From positions 29,614,652 through 29,678,651 of the forward strand of contig NC_083597.1 in NCBI RefSeq assembly GCF_020882245.1: a stretch of 64,000 nt of DNA. The letters are read 5' to 3'. The DNA comes from Rhopalosiphum padi. Lineage: Eukaryota > Arthropoda > Insecta > Hemiptera > Aphididae. A model generated the notes under the pieces. That model saw nothing but the letters and a program-made list of their open reading frames with translations. It was not told the origin of the DNA and searched no databases. Within the stretch, counting starts at the first letter, position 1; every line of letters starts with the position of its first letter. The position numbers and the translations under genes were made by a program. This document shows, piece by piece, positions 42,601-56,978 of the stretch.

Positions 42601-44235
42601 CTGAACAAAATCACTCTTTTTTTCTGATAAAAATATTAGCTGTACCTATAATGATTAATTATAAATTACCCTGTAGTAGGTACTAAAGTAGAATTTTATA
42701 ATACATTTTGAAATTACAAATGATATAAAACCGTATAGTTGTGCTTAAATGTAAAAAATACATAAATCAGAGAAAAATTCTGGAAATGCCAACCCTTTTG
42801 TAGATAGACCATAGACACATATTTATGAATTACATAATATATATTAATATAATTAATTTAATTATATTTAAATTTTACACGTTAATAGACATACACTTAT
42901 ATGTATGAATTAAGTACGTTTTACAACTGGAAAAATTATCATTGTCTGAGATTTAATCATCTAATAGATAATACTAAGAGCTTGAAATTCTTAATCTAAT
43001 TTATTTACTATTCGATAGACAATATATAGTATAGGTAATAGATTGTAAATTACTTAATTTATATTATAGAACTAGAGGGATAAAGGTAGGTACTCTTAGT
43101 CCAATACTTTCCAGTTACCGCCAAATATATAATGATCTTAAATCTTAAATTTCTATTTCCGTTAAATGTTAACTGCGTACATTTTTAAGAGGATTATTTT
43201 AGTTGTTTTCCAAACATAAAATACAAATTTAAAATTATATCTAATCGTAATAAGTAATAACTATTTTATTTTCTGTAACCAGTTGCATGAATAAATCAAT
43301 TATAGTTTTTCGTGAATCAACTATGTTCGACATTAAATTTAATGTGTTGAAATAAAAATTAACCTATGATACTACGGATATTGCTGAATCTATTGAAAAA
43401 CAGTTTATGAAAATACGTTAAAAAATGTGGATTTGCATATAATAAGAGTCTTTCGTTTTAGGCATCTAATTTTATATAAGTAATAAGTAGATACCAATAT
43501 TTATTAATTATAGTTGATCCTGCACCTCGTTGTCCATTGACCGTGATAAATTAAATATCAACATTGGATTTATCATATTTTTAAATCCAGTAAATGTAAA
43601 ATACACATATTTTCAAACATTAATGTGAGTAGTTTTAATAAAATATAAAATTTAAGTATCTACAGGTCTAAAATGATATCCAATTATAGTAACTAATTTA
43701 TTTTCTGTAACCAATGGCAACCATAATCAAAAAAATTTAATTATTTTTCGTAAGCCAACAAACCCCTGCTATGTGAATTACCTATTTACCAAATTGTACT
43801 TTTTTACGACTTTTATTAATCTAAAATAAGATAATGTTTAAATTTAATTTATATATATATGTATACACTATACATCACATAATTTATGACCATATATTTT
43901 CAGCTATAAATGTAAAAAAAAATAGTTATAATATGATCACTATAACCAACTATGTAGAAGTCTGGACCCACTATTCTCAAGTTCTCAATCAGTGGTAGGT
44001 AGCTGGTAGGTAATAGGTATACGGAAAGCTCATATATATGTTCCTTACTTAGAGGGAATTTTATCAATGAAGATACGATTGATATTTTCAAGTGATACAT
44101 GAAATATTCAAAATAATTCATAAGTTGATATACAAATTAATAATATATTAAAATCTATATTAAGAATAAAAATAATGAGAGGTAATTTAATTAAATTATT
44201 ATTCCTTATATCTAGACAAAGTGTATAGATCTAGT
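39700..44235. other. AT-rich tail-to-tail spacer, first part
   Basis: Follows the 3' end of the four-span gene. Sequence is AT-rich with no supportable gene. A GC-richer patch at about 41235-41370 contains paired caacactg/cagtgttg-like and ggggtgct words and may be an old transposon fragment, but I could not find both ends. Confidence 0.55.
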
Positions 44236-44243
44236 ACCTAGGT

Positions 44244-44399
44244 CAGAGGCACGTATACAGGGGGGGGGGTCAACCCCCCTCCCCCGGAAATAATTTCGAG
44301 TAACGAGGAAAAAATTGTTTTATTATGTTATGACACAATTTGTACTGCTAAATTTTGTAAACCCCCCTCCCCCGAAATTTTTTTTTGTGTACGCGCCTG
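44244..44399. mobile_element. hAT-like MITE, 156 bp, perfect target duplication
   Basis: Ends are cagaggcacgtatac and gtgtacgcgcctg, an imperfect inverted repeat with one indel. The identical 8-mer acctaggt flanks both sides (44236-44243 and 44400-44407). A G10 run near the left end is matched by C-rich runs, so the element can fold strongly. Confidence 0.9.
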
Positions 44400-44407
44400 A
44401 CCTAGGT

Positions 44408-47400
44408 AATTCATTATCATAATATATTCATATTCGATAGGTTACTACAGAATACCTACTTTGTATTGTATGTTGTTAAATAACCGGTAATCGATAAAAT
44501 AGAACTTATGAATAACTATAACATCTAAGAGTATAACCTACTTCTTAAGGTCAAGCATAACAAATATTAATATATTAATATCATTATTAATTCAAACATA
44601 CGATTCATTTTTTTTAACTAGTTTTCTTGTACTAACAACTATTTATTATTTAATTATATATTATAATTTTGCAATGATTATTAAATTCTTATAATGATAT
44701 ATTTAGAGGTTCAGTTATTGTTTGAGTTAGTACTGACACATCATAATATTTATAATTTAGACTACTTATTGAATACCTATCATAAGAATTTGATAGGTAC
44801 CGAAATATTGACACACTAACTTCGTAAAAGTCATAACTCATAAGTATTAAGAAAAATAATAATACCTATATACCTATTATATTATAATATAGTAAATTAG
44901 TAGGTATAGTTATATATTTATATAGCATATTATTAATATTATTATAATAAATTTGTTATACCTGCAATTTAGGTCAGTTATTGAGTGACAGCAGTTTTGC
45001 ATAGAGAAGTCAAATAATTAAATTATCAGTTTGTTGCCATAATAATCTGTATTATTAAATAAATCATACTTCACATTGACAAAATAATTTTATTTTACAA
45101 ATATAATACACATAAAACATATGATGATGATACAATTCAATTTTCCTAATGATTCACATAAATCAAAAAATAATCTTAAAGTTAATTTCTATACACAGGT
45201 ATATGCTATGCATAGGTACCCAGTAATAAATATATTCATTTTATAATATACATATATTTCAACAAAATAAAAACACTGTACAATCAAAAATTAAATGTTA
45301 TTTATATAAACAGTAAACATTCAAATACTAATATAATTATTATAATTTTTAATATACAACTATCAATACCTATTGTTATTGTATGTTTACAGTTTGCCTA
45401 ATACTGAACTTATCTTAAGGAAACTAAGAAAATAACAATGAATATGATTGTTTATGGATTTCCTTTGCCATTGTTATAATTACATATAATCATAATTCCA
45501 TTCAGTTGCAAATAAGTAGGTTGGGTAATAGGTAAAGAAAAAAATGAATAGTTACATTAATAAGTTATTAGGCAAAATATTGATGGTATTAGATATATTA
45601 ACTGTAGGCAGATAATCAATAATTCAATTAAATAAAGAAAATTAAGTATTAACATAAAAAAAATATATTTTTATTACTATTTGTAAATATGTAATGAATT
45701 ATTAAATTCAATATCATAAATAAAATTTAAATTTTTAAATATTAGTTACTAGATAAATTAAAAAATATTTAGTACTACATTCTAGCTTCAAAGTTTCGTA
45801 TCTTAGAAAATATAATCTGAATTAAAGTTAAAAAAAATGAATATAAGTAGTAAAAGGCTTTGTATACAAAAGTCTGGCATGTAAATGTTTAAAAAATATT
45901 TAAATAATTGTTTACTTATCAAATCTCAATGATTTGTGTTTATAAGTACTAAAAAACTTTAAGAGGTTATATAACTTTATTGAAATAATATTAATACATT
46001 AATTAAATCCAGGGGAAAATTACCAAAAATAGACTATACTGCGACAAATATTCCTTACCATAATTATATTAAATCATTATTAAATGTTTTTGTAATAAAT
46101 AAAACACATATCAAAATACAATATAATTATTGTATTACAATTTCAAATTAAATATAATATTTATTATTACTTAATAAGATTCAACTAACGATAGGTTACA
46201 TAAAAATATAGGATATTTTTGATAGTTTAACATTATAACTATGAATTTCAACTAGGTTTAATGTCCATATTCATATTTGTATGTATTATGATGCAATGAA
46301 TAATATTATTAAGATGAGAAAATTATATTTTAATTTTGCATTATTAACATGTATAACCCAATACAAATAATATAAAAAAATACTGCTTAAAATACTTTAA
46401 TACATTTATTATAATAATTAATTAATATTATAGAGATCGAAATGATTAAAAATTTGAGTCCTCATTCTAAGACTGTCTAACAAATAAACATATTAATATT
46501 AAACAATTGCTTGCATTTTAATGAGGATTGTATTATTTATGTGCTCAGGCCTCAGATAGTGCAATGTATAGCTATATACATATAGATATATATATTTATA
46601 TATATATATATATAAATATAAAAGTTATAATTAATAAATTGCGATTAAAAACAGATGAATTAGTTATTTTTGGAATTTATTATTTAAAATTATAAATAAG
46701 TGAAAATTGAGTTTTTAATCTAGTTTTAAATATATTTAATAACTTTAAAAAATCAGATTATACTTTTTTTACTATTTATTAAAAAGTGAACTACTATCAC
46801 AACATTTTTGGTATGTATAATTAAACAATATCAGTTACTCAACATTCTCGTCTGATTAAAAACTATTATTTATGATGAGATGACTATAATATAATCTCAA
46901 TCTTGGTATTTTAAAATATTATGAGAACCAAACTATAATAATAATATTAAATACAAAGTATGTATTATTGATAATGACTTAACTACTATTAAAATCATGG
47001 AGTTAATGGTTTATAAAAAAATAATAATTGTCAATTTTAACTATAGATATGATTTAAGAATATTAACTGTTCTGAAGTTAGTTTTATACTTCACATACAA
47101 TTTAATTCAATGAATAAAAAATTTGAAAAACCTAGTTATTTTTTACTCAAATATATTGTAAAAATTTTAAATTACAAAAAAATATAAGTACTATATTACT
47201 AAAAATATATTTGTCACAAGTACTGGTATATTAAACAGTGTATATTATAAAACAAATTTGTTTTTAGATGTTTTAATCGATGTAAGACACTAAATTCATT
47301 GAGTTAATAAAAACTTGAAGTCAGAAATCATTTAAAAATATACCATCTATCTTCATTTTTTTTAAATTGAATATTATTATATTGTTACTAGGTGCAATAT

Positions 47401-48029
47401 TTGAATATTATTTAAATTAGAACAGATAAAAATCTATTATTTTTGAAATTATAATAGTATTTTTATAAATTTTAAATTGTTATTTACTGTGTTTTTACAC
47501 AATAAAAATACATAATTAGCTCATAAAATTAATAAGACACATTGGAATACATTTTATGGTATTTAAACTGATCCTAAATAAGAATTTTTACTTTTCAACC
47601 TTGACATTTTAAAAAACACTTTGAATAAAATTGGTTCATTGATTTAATAAAATTCTAATTTCAATTATTCAGCTTACTTTATAGATTGTATTCAATTGTC
47701 TGATTATTATATCATATTAAAGAATCCTATTCATATTAAAACTAATTGATAATGGAATCATAATTATGATATTTAATAGATTACTAAATACTGAAAGTTT
47801 TTTTTAAGCTCAAGATTTAAATACATTAAATAACAGTTACCTACTTGAAAAAATATGTTTCAAAGTGAACTTTTAAATTTCTTAATATTATACATTCATA
47901 ATTTTAAAAATTAAAGAAATAACCCCAAAAGTTTTACAGATTTATTAGATTGCTGAAATATTAGAAGTATAAAGTAAGTATCGATAAAAGCATAGATATT
48001 TTTTTCAGATATGATTTTTAGATAGATAT
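44408..48029. other. AT-rich tail-to-tail spacer, second part
   Basis: AT-rich DNA downstream of the - strand ZYG11 gene, with an AT dinucleotide run at about 46575-46617 and no supportable gene. A short GC bump at 48030-48075 is treated separately as a possible last exon of ZYG11. Confidence 0.55.
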
Positions 48030-48457
48030 TTAGTAAATCTGAAGGCCCGAATGGTCAAATTCATTCTGGGTACTAATTTCAGTAATTTATGTATAAATAC
48101 ATATAATACATATTATAACTAGTAAAATATATTAAACAAGTTTTAATTCAGTGTTTTTTTTTTTTTTATCAATTTTAATAGAAAATGTTACAATATTTAA
48201 AGAATAAAAATTAAGAAATAATTAAAATCACAATAATAGTTAAAGATATAACAAGAAAAATAATAAAATAAATACTATTGTTAATTTAAAGGAATATAGC
48301 AAGTAAGATAAATGACTAAAATGTATCAATTTGTTGTACTGGATTAGAAACTTTCCTATAAACATAATAAATAATAATCATTGTACAATAACTCATAATG
48401 TGTAGTTTAAATACATTGTTTAATATCATTGATTAAAAAATTGATTTTTTTTTAAGC

Positions 48458-51400
48458 TTACCTAAATTCATTCATCAAGTCTAATATACCATAGCATAAT
48501 TCACACACTTCATGATCGACTGCTTTATCCAAAGCAATTTGTTGAAGAATATCAACACCATTTTCTTTATTAAGCATTGCACAATATTTTTTAGCTAAAA
48601 AAAAAAAATCAAATATATTGTATACATTTTTATGCAAATTCACTAAAATATATTTAAAATATACAAACCATTTTTAGTACAAACATGAAGTATTGCCCAT
48701 GCAGCCCAAAGCTGAACCTGTGGTGTGTTGGTTGATTTTAGTAGCCCAATAAAAGGCTGGAAAGATCTGTATGCAACCATTTCTCCCTCAGGCGGTACCC
48801 ATTGTTTAACAGCATATCGTAGTTCTTCCAAAACTTCAGCTTTACTATTCACAGTAAATGTTTCCCAACTAGGTTCACAAGCTAAATGAGCAATTATTCC
48901 AGCCGCAAAATAGCTTACGTCAATTTGTTCTGACCGTAATAAACGTCTGAAATAAATAATTTATTTTATGTATAATGTATATTAGTAATTGCACCATTAT
49001 AGATATATGTGTACAAAATAAATTAAGTCTACAAACCTTAGAGTAGGAATAATATCATTACTGAATAACATATTTCTCAAATGTGGTACTTCAGCAATAT
49101 TGTTTACTAAACCAAGTACTTTAGTTTCTACAGTACTGTCATCAATAAATGTATTTAATATATTCATATATAATGCTAACCCTCCTTCATCAATGAAAAC
49201 TTTGCATGTTGTAGGGGATTCATCTTAAAAATAAAATAATATTACTCAATTAACAATTTAATTTGATCTTTATTTTAAATTGAAATTAAAAATATTATAT
49301 AAAACATATAGACACTTACTTTTGTTATCAATATAAATAACACAATTTTCATAATAAGCATACATAATAAATTTACTATTCAGTAAAGTCTTGTTAATCT
49401 GAACACAAGCAAATATAAAAGACAATAATTAACATACCACTATTGCTGTCCTTCTAAACAAACCTAACCTAACCGTAACCCCCAAAAAATAGTTAGATAT
49501 GAGTATATGACATTCAATAAGTATACCAATTTTACAAATTTTTTATTGAAAAAATTCCCCTGAAAATTACATTAATATAGGCTATAAACACAATTATTGA
49601 TCTTTGGAAATACTGTAAGTATATACAAACATACATTTTTCTCAAAACTAATGTGTTGGTTTTTATGGCACTTATGCTTGTTAGTAAAGTTCCTTTAGAG
49701 ATATATTTTCCTATAGACCCACCTTATAATATACATTAATGGAATTACGATAATACATTTCACATGTACAACATTTAGATATGATTACATAAGTTAATTA
49801 CATTTGTCAATCATATAATTATCAGAATAAATTGTTTTTTAATAAAGTCATGATTAATACAAACAACCCCTTTCTCCAATTGCTTTTGGATTAACAAAAC
49901 CCCACTGTATTCAGTAAATATATTGCTAATAAATATCAACTAGTAATGTTTTTAAATTATTATTACCCGTAAGATTCCAAAGTGCACTAAGTGTGAACTT
50001 CATAGTCACATCAACAGTTCGAGTTGATAGTTTTTCAAATACTATTGATAACAATTTGGCCATATATCTTGGGTTAGATCCTAATTGAGAGGTTTCAGAC
50101 GTAGAAATTTTTGCAGCTATAAAATATTAAATAAATTATTTAGATAAAAAATAATTACTAAATAATTACTTTACTAATCCAAAAATAAAAATATTAGTAA
50201 AATCTTACCTAATATACTGCAGATTGCAACACTCATACGGTTCATGACAATATCATTGAAAAAATGTAATGAATCCAAGACTAATTTTGCACACCTGAAC
50301 TTATCCATTTTCACATCCTAATGTTCACCAAAAATACATATTATACCCAGTGAAATTTTGTTTAAATTTTACAAATTATATAGCATTAAATCACACAAAG
50401 AGAAGGGTAATAATTTATGAATTTTCATTTCATTATATTATTTTAACAAGAATATTGAATGTCTTTCAACTGAGAGGTGCCAATCGTCACCTAACCAAAA
50501 TTGTTAACCATCACTACTAGCAACTGAAGTATTGAATTATGTAACCATACCATATTAAACATGATATTTATGACTCAATGTTTTTCAGTGTAATAAATAA
50601 AATACTGTTCTACTAATCATTTCATATCCTACTCTGATTTTTTTAACAAATTAAAAAAACATAATATACTCAAATGCAAAATACAATATAATAATATGTA
50701 TTAATATCACTACATAAATATAATATGTAATTAAGTTGTAATCAGGGCTTCAAAACATTATTTATAACGTTATAACGGGGAAAAAAATTAAAATAATAAA
50801 CAAAATCAGTAAACAAAAAAGAAAAAAAAATGAATACCATAATAATTATAATTATAATTAAAAACTAACAATAAACAAAAAAACGTATTTATAACGTAAA
50901 TAATTTAATAATGTTAGGTACTCAAATTTTTATTTTGGAATTAATCTAATAACCTGGCCAACAAATTCTATAAGTTTTGTAGTTCTTACATTACAGTGTG
51001 ATTAATTATACTACAAATGATAATATAATTTAGAAGAAAAAAATTATAAGTTGTAATGTTAAGAAAACAAAAATTAAAATAACGTTTAAAAACATAATAA
51101 CATTAAACGAAAAAAATCAAATAATGTTTGAACGTACAATAACATTAAACATTTAAATGTTATAACGTTAAAATAATAGAAAACGGAAAAACTATATATT
51201 TTTTTTTTATTTAAGCCCTGGTTGTAATATTATTTTAAATGAATAAGTAAAAGTAAAAATTGAAAAAAGTTTATGTAAATGTGGCTATGTTATTAAAAAT
51301 GCATTTGTTTAAAAAATATCCAATATAACCTTCACTATATAGTTAAATTAATTAAGATATACATACTTGAAGTATACGATCACTACATAATGTCAATAGT

Positions 51401-54400
51401 GTATTTTTCTGTAACTGGTTATGATTAGGAAAACGTTCCATGGCATCTAATGTTGCTTCTACTACTTTAGCCAAAACACTAGGATGTATGTTTAAGGCTA
51501 GATCACTCTTGGTTAAATTATAAAGACAAGCAGTTGCTGCCATTTGTACTGGGAAACTGTCAGGAAGACAGTTCATCACATTTAAAATTAACTAATACAA
51601 CAAAACATAAACTATTAATAAAAAAAATATTTAAAAATAATACTTTACTAATTATTTTAATTTAAATTACTTGGATAATGTCAACTTTAGGGCAGTTATA
51701 TTTTTCAGTCCATTTAAACAAATGGTAAAGACATTTTTGAATATATGTTGGACGTTTTGTGTAACGCTTTAAACCGGTCAATAATTGCTCTTGTGTCACA
51801 ACACCAGTAACCTAAACATTCAAATGAAATTAATTTAAAAAATGTTTATATAAATAACAAATAAACAATCAACTATTTAAATCATACTTTATTATTACTA
51901 TAAATGTAATATTATAATATAGGTACTTAAATAATACTAACCACCAAGTCTGGATTATATAATGGATGAGTCGGGACAGTGAACATAGCCAAACCACAAT
52001 CATCCATATGCATTAAACCTAAAAATCTTAGTTTTTTATGAGTAGTTAAAAAATCTTGCATGATTCTTGGACCAACATTATCGCTTCCTAAACAATTTGA
52101 TTCAATTTTTAACAATGAGCATTTAATATACAAATAATATATATTATATTTTCATGATATAACATAAGTAATAAATCTTTAAATAAGTTAAAATAGAAAT
52201 CATTAAAATATTTTTTGTACAAAAAATATGTAATTTATCAAAAGTACTTCATGTCATTCATATTGAAATTAATGATGTAGCCTTGAGAGTTAAGATTGTC
52301 AACAATACAATAAGTTAAAACTAACCAGATATATCCAATGAAACTAAATTGGGTAACCAATCGGGATCAGTCAAAAATTGTAACCAAGGTGTATCACAGC
52401 TAAAATTCTCAAACGGGTGAGAATATTTTTCAGATGATAAATCTAAATGTGTCAACGATGTCATACTTTTAAGTGGACTGAAGGCAATCAAATGCATTGT
52501 AGCTTCCTAAAGAGAAAAAAAATCATGTTTTTATTATTTAATCTAATAAATCAATATCTAGGTTAGGTATATTATACACATAATTATTACAATAGTGGGT
52601 TTTCATAAATTATATAATTATCAAAATTATATATACCAACATATTATATGAATAAATATATGTTTTAAATTCTATAGTAAATTCTATTTTACTTGTTATA
52701 AATTATTATATTTATTAAATTATTGATTAACACTTATTTTTTTCTATTTAAACTATGTTTACAAAAACAAATTGTTTATAGTTTTTACCTTTAAATTGTA
52801 TACACTCAATTTTCTTAATTGGTTTTTCTTCTTTCCCAATGGTAAAAGTGTGTCAACTTTTGTATTAGAAATATCTAATGACTCCAAAAGAGGCAAATCT
52901 TCAACTACAGCAATTAAATTGTTGGTACTAAACTCAGTATTACTGACATCAAGTGAACAAAGGTTTTTTAATTTTGATAATGAGACAGCAACACAAAATC
53001 TCAAATCACTGAAAAAAAATATAAAATAAATAATAGATAATACTTTGTAATGCAAAAAAAATATTATCTACTTAAATTTGTCTTTACTATATTTCATAAT
53101 ATTTTATTTAAAAATTATTAAAATATCATCGATTAATCTATTGTTATTAAATAAACATGCATTAAAGCCATTTAATAAGCAATTTTTTTTTAACAAGAAC
53201 TTACTAAGAATCACTAATGAATGAACTATTTGATACACATAATGATTCTAAATTCTGTGTTGTCCATTCACCTAATGAACCAACAAGTTCATTTACTGTA
53301 CAATCCAAACCATAAACTTTTAGTTTCTTAATTTTATGCTTTTTTAATGTTCTTAGTCCTTTTGTGGTTAAATTTTTTGTTTTTGGTAGTATGACATTCC
53401 TAAAAGATATAAAAATGGTTACAACATAAATAATATCTTCATTACATAATAATAATACTATCTATGTAATAAATTTAATTTAAAATAACTAAAATAATTG
53501 TATATTTTTACTTTTAAAATATATACTATACAGTTTTCCAAATTTTTTTGGATTTAATACATTTTTAACGTTAAATAAACAAGAAATGATATCAAGAAGC
53601 GACTAAGACAAGAACATTTTAAGAAATATGTAAAAATAACTTATGGGCTATGTTAAAATGTGTCCAAAAATACAATAATGTATTTGATAAAAGCAGTGAG
53701 TACCTATTTTGATACTCATGGTGTTTGAAGACAGCTCTATGAATAAACTGTGGCAGTCAACTTGTTAACTAGGTATTAAGTATATCATAACATGAATAAT
53801 ATAATTATTACGATAACCTTTAATTATTATGTACCTAGGTATAAATGCCAATTAATAGTTTTTCTCAACAAATGCATATACTATAAGTATAATATATTGT
53901 CTGCAAGAGTATGATATACAACAAAATTATCCATTAAACTAATAATCTTGAAACATTTTAGTACCTAATTATCAAAAAAGAAAGATTTTACTAAATATTA
54001 ATTAATTAATTTAGTTGCATAGTAGTACTAATATATTAAAAAATTCAATACATTTATGAACTTTAATTAAAGCTTTATTTATAAAGTAGTATCAGTTATC
54101 GTTCATCAACAAATTATTTATAAATTAATACCTACTTAATTGTTTAACTATACTTACAAAGTAAAATATTTTCTTATAAATATAAACATACCTCAAATAG
54201 ACATTTTTATTACTGAATAGTGATAATATTTCATCATTAAGTTTATTCCGTACACTAAGTTTTGTCAACAACACCTCTGAAACCTCCATTGGCAAGTATA
54301 CATTTCTGTCAATAAACATATACTCAGGTTCAGAAGGCTGTAAGTCAGTCTCACTTATTTGTTCAGCCATATAAAGTTTTTCTATGTTGTCGCAGACATA

Positions 54401-54442
54401 GTCAATGCACAAATCTTTAAGGGTTTCAGGATTGGCATACAT
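48458..54442 (-). CDS. ZYG11 homologue, CUL2 ubiquitin-ligase substrate receptor (12 exons, 739 aa)
   Basis: Exons on - : 54442-54192, 53399-53205, 53008-52789, 52506-52326, 52087-51942, 51811-51671, 51591-51367, 50317-50209, 50116-49967, 49223-49037, 48946-48669, 48594-48458. All borders are GT..AG and phases join to 739 codons plus TAA, close to the vertebrate ZYG11B length (about 744). Residues 5-22 resemble the N-terminal elongin-binding (VHL-box) helix. Exons 2-5 encode leucine-rich repeats (SLDISNT, LVSLDISG). Exons 7-12 encode ARM-like repeats, with blocks typical of the family such as FPNHNQLQKN, LCSDRILQ, WNLTDESPTTC (about 536-546), NNIAEV (about 580) and GEMVAYRSF. In human ZYG11B this ARM region binds N-terminal glycine degrons, so the protein probably recruits such substrates to a CUL2-RBX1-elongin B/C ligase. 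ZER1, its paralogue, is a less good match. The start is the ATG at MYANPETLKDLC. The stop overlaps an aggtaagc donor, so a 13th exon is possible. Confidence 0.95.
50743..51220. mobile_element. hAT-like element, 478 bp, in ZYG11 intron 7, perfect target duplication
   Basis: Ends are cagggctt and aagccctg, flanked on both sides by the identical 8-mer gttgtaat (50735-50742 and 51221-51228). The interior is AT-rich with repeated ataacgttataacg-like words near both ends. No open frame is present, so it is non-autonomous. It sits between ZYG11 exons 7 and 8. Confidence 0.9.
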
Positions 54443-56457
54443 TATGGATAATAAAATCACTTGAAGTTTAAATATATATAAAAAAAAAAAAAACAAAAAA
54501 AATATGTATGATGTTACGTTAGGCCTTTAATGTTTACCGATGAGTTCTCAAAAGTTAATACTTATTACTTAATACGAAAGTCACATTATTATTCTATAAT
54601 ATAGTCAGCTGATTTAAGATGGAGAGTGAACTGTGAAGTATAATAACAATATTATGATCCGTCTAAAAGTATTATACTATTATGGTATTATCAGTAATCA
54701 TGATATTATCTTTTCCTATATCGTGAGACACAGTGAACTCTGACTAACAATACTCAACACTCGATGGAACTAATATTTATTCATAAATGTGACAATTGAT
54801 AAGGGAATAAATAGTGATTAGGAAACCAGGGACGCACAAGACGTCACAACATCTACAAAATAATTGATTAATTACAGGTGTAAAGTTGGGTGATTGTTTT
54901 TACTTTTTAGTCGGCAGTTTTGATAAAAAAAAAAACCTTGTATGTTGGGTTGCATTTCATTAAATTGTATGGGCGCCAAACTATTGTACCGAAACTGTAA
55001 ACTAGATGTCTAGATATCGCCCTGTCACGTAATAATTTTGTTAATTAATTGTTTTAAAAGTTTATAAATTTAATAAATTCTATTGCCGTCCTCAACACGA
55101 CAATTCTAACGAATATTTTGTCGTCATAGAAAATTACGTGATAAAGACTAAGTGCGTATTGCTAGTCGTTACCATTGGACTAAATTCAATAGTAGTAAGT
55201 AGTTCAATGGTTTTTACTAGAAAAACGTTTCTACTCTAACCTTTGCAGCTTCATCACTCGTATTAAAATTTAAAACACGTTCGTCACGTTCTGTGATCAT
55301 GCCGAGCCTCCGGCAAAATTCAAACAAATCGATCAGCTGTTTGACTGTGGCTTTTATTATATTCTAAAGTGACATGGTACCTATCAAGAACTATGATATC
55401 TTAGTTCATGCCTTCTTGGTACCTATTCATAGGTACATATGCAATGTATTGAATACTGCTGGTTTTTGTCCATCAGTCCACCGATGAAAATTAAAAAATA
55501 CTTTATAATATTATATATATATATAATATTATAATTGTCTATGTTTACTATATTGTTACGTTGAGCCAGCCCGTTGAAGACGAGCACCGTTTCTAACGCG
55601 GAATCGTCTTGAATTCTTTACGTCTAAAAGGACGAGCACTGTCTATAGAACGGTATGTATAATAAATCGCTTTAAAATATCGATATATTTTTTACAATAT
55701 AAATTTATTCTTTCGATATTTGTTTAGATTATTTTATTTTCTAGTCCTACGATGAACATGTTATTTTTATTATTTTTACACGACTACACGTATTCGTAAC
55801 GAATGCGGCAATATAAAATGTTGGGCGACTTTTTATTTTGTCTATTGGAATTATCGATAATATCCGTACATAATTATTGTTGTTGGGTTTTAGACTTTGA
55901 TATTTATTTATAGATATACAGAAGGAGAATTTAACAAAACAAGAAACAAATTAATTGGATTACTCAATAGCTAGTAAAGTAGGAAATAATAAAATAACTA
56001 GAAAATAGTCTGTCCATACAAGAAATAATTGGCGGGAGATGACCGTCCATATTTATTTTATTTAATAATCGTACCACGTTAAATAATGCTCGTCCCAAAT
56101 GTAGTGCTATGGTATAGATATTAAATAATAAATAGTGCTGATGTGAGCTTAATCTTAAAACAGATACCGTGTCTGAGACGGCTTTCGTCTCTGATGTGTT
56201 TTAATAATAAATGGTTATAAATAATTAAAAGTAGGTAGAATGAAGGTTGTTATTGTTTTCGGCAACTTTTGACAAAATAACTATTTTTAAATATAAAAAT
56301 TAATTATTTCAAGTTAATAATCACCACAATATCATAATATGTTATAAAAAATTAATTTTTCAGAATAATAAATGTATATATTTGTATGTTTTACAATTAT
56401 TTACATTTCAGATAAATTATTTTAATGAAATTTCCATCAATACCTAATAATCCCCGC
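54443..56457. other. Divergent spacer between ZYG11 and LAMTOR3, ZYG11 side
   Basis: Contains the 5' region of ZYG11 on -. A possible acceptor (cttcaag, read on -) lies about 20 bases before the ATG, so a noncoding exon farther upstream is likely. GC-richer patches at about 55080-55350 and 55560-55660 are candidate promoters; the second holds two gacgagcac words. None can be assigned with confidence. Confidence 0.4.
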
Positions 56458-56465
56458 AGATTTCC

Positions 56466-56891
56466 GGGCTAGATTCTGTTCACCCCAAAAATTACCTTTC
56501 GCTTTTCGCCCAAATATTTTAAAACTACTTTACCTTTTTGCCCAAGAATATTATAGCACTTTTTGACCACATTTTTATATTAAATTTTTTTTTTTTGAAT
56601 TTATAATATTTTTAACACTATATTATAATAAACTAATAAATTACAAATACTTACAAATGTAAAATTTATAAAATTTATACTACAAATACACAATCTATTT
56701 TTGGAGAATAATAATAGCCGCCTCCTTGTGGTACTCCCTGGGTAATGCTTAATGGCTTTATAAAACTAACTTACACAAATAAATAATAAAGTGATTCCCA
56801 AAATGTGGTCTAAAAGTGCTATAATATTCTTGGGGGAAAACTGAAAAGGTAAAGTAGTTTTAAAATATTTGGGAGAAAAGAGTCTCGCTCC
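56466..56891. mobile_element. Long-TIR MITE, 426 bp, between ZYG11 and LAMTOR3
   Basis: Two long inverted arms, about 56503-56580 and 56797-56880, share near-identical sequence (for example agaatattatagcact on one strand, and aaagtagttttaaaat). The outermost ends gggctagattct and gagtctcgctcc also pair with mismatches. Flanks agatttcc (56458-56465) and agatttct (56892-56899) form an 8-bp duplication with one mismatch. No coding capacity. Confidence 0.82.
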
Positions 56892-56978
56892 AGATTTCTT
56901 TCCATATTCGTCAATTATCATTATCTGAATTATTATAATTGCTCAGTCTCATACCAGGCATAGCTTCATGTAATATAG

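Noticed and set aside
49461..49490. Telomere-like cctaacctaacc runs (also near 1609, 23200 and 63140).
   Set aside because: Only two TTAGG units at each place; too short for interstitial telomere sequence and common in AT-rich insect DNA.
54443..54496. In-frame upstream ATG giving an 18-residue longer ZYG11 N-terminus rich in Phe.
   Set aside because: It reads through a T-rich tract that looks like a polypyrimidine stretch before an acceptor; family alignment begins at MYANPETLKDLC.
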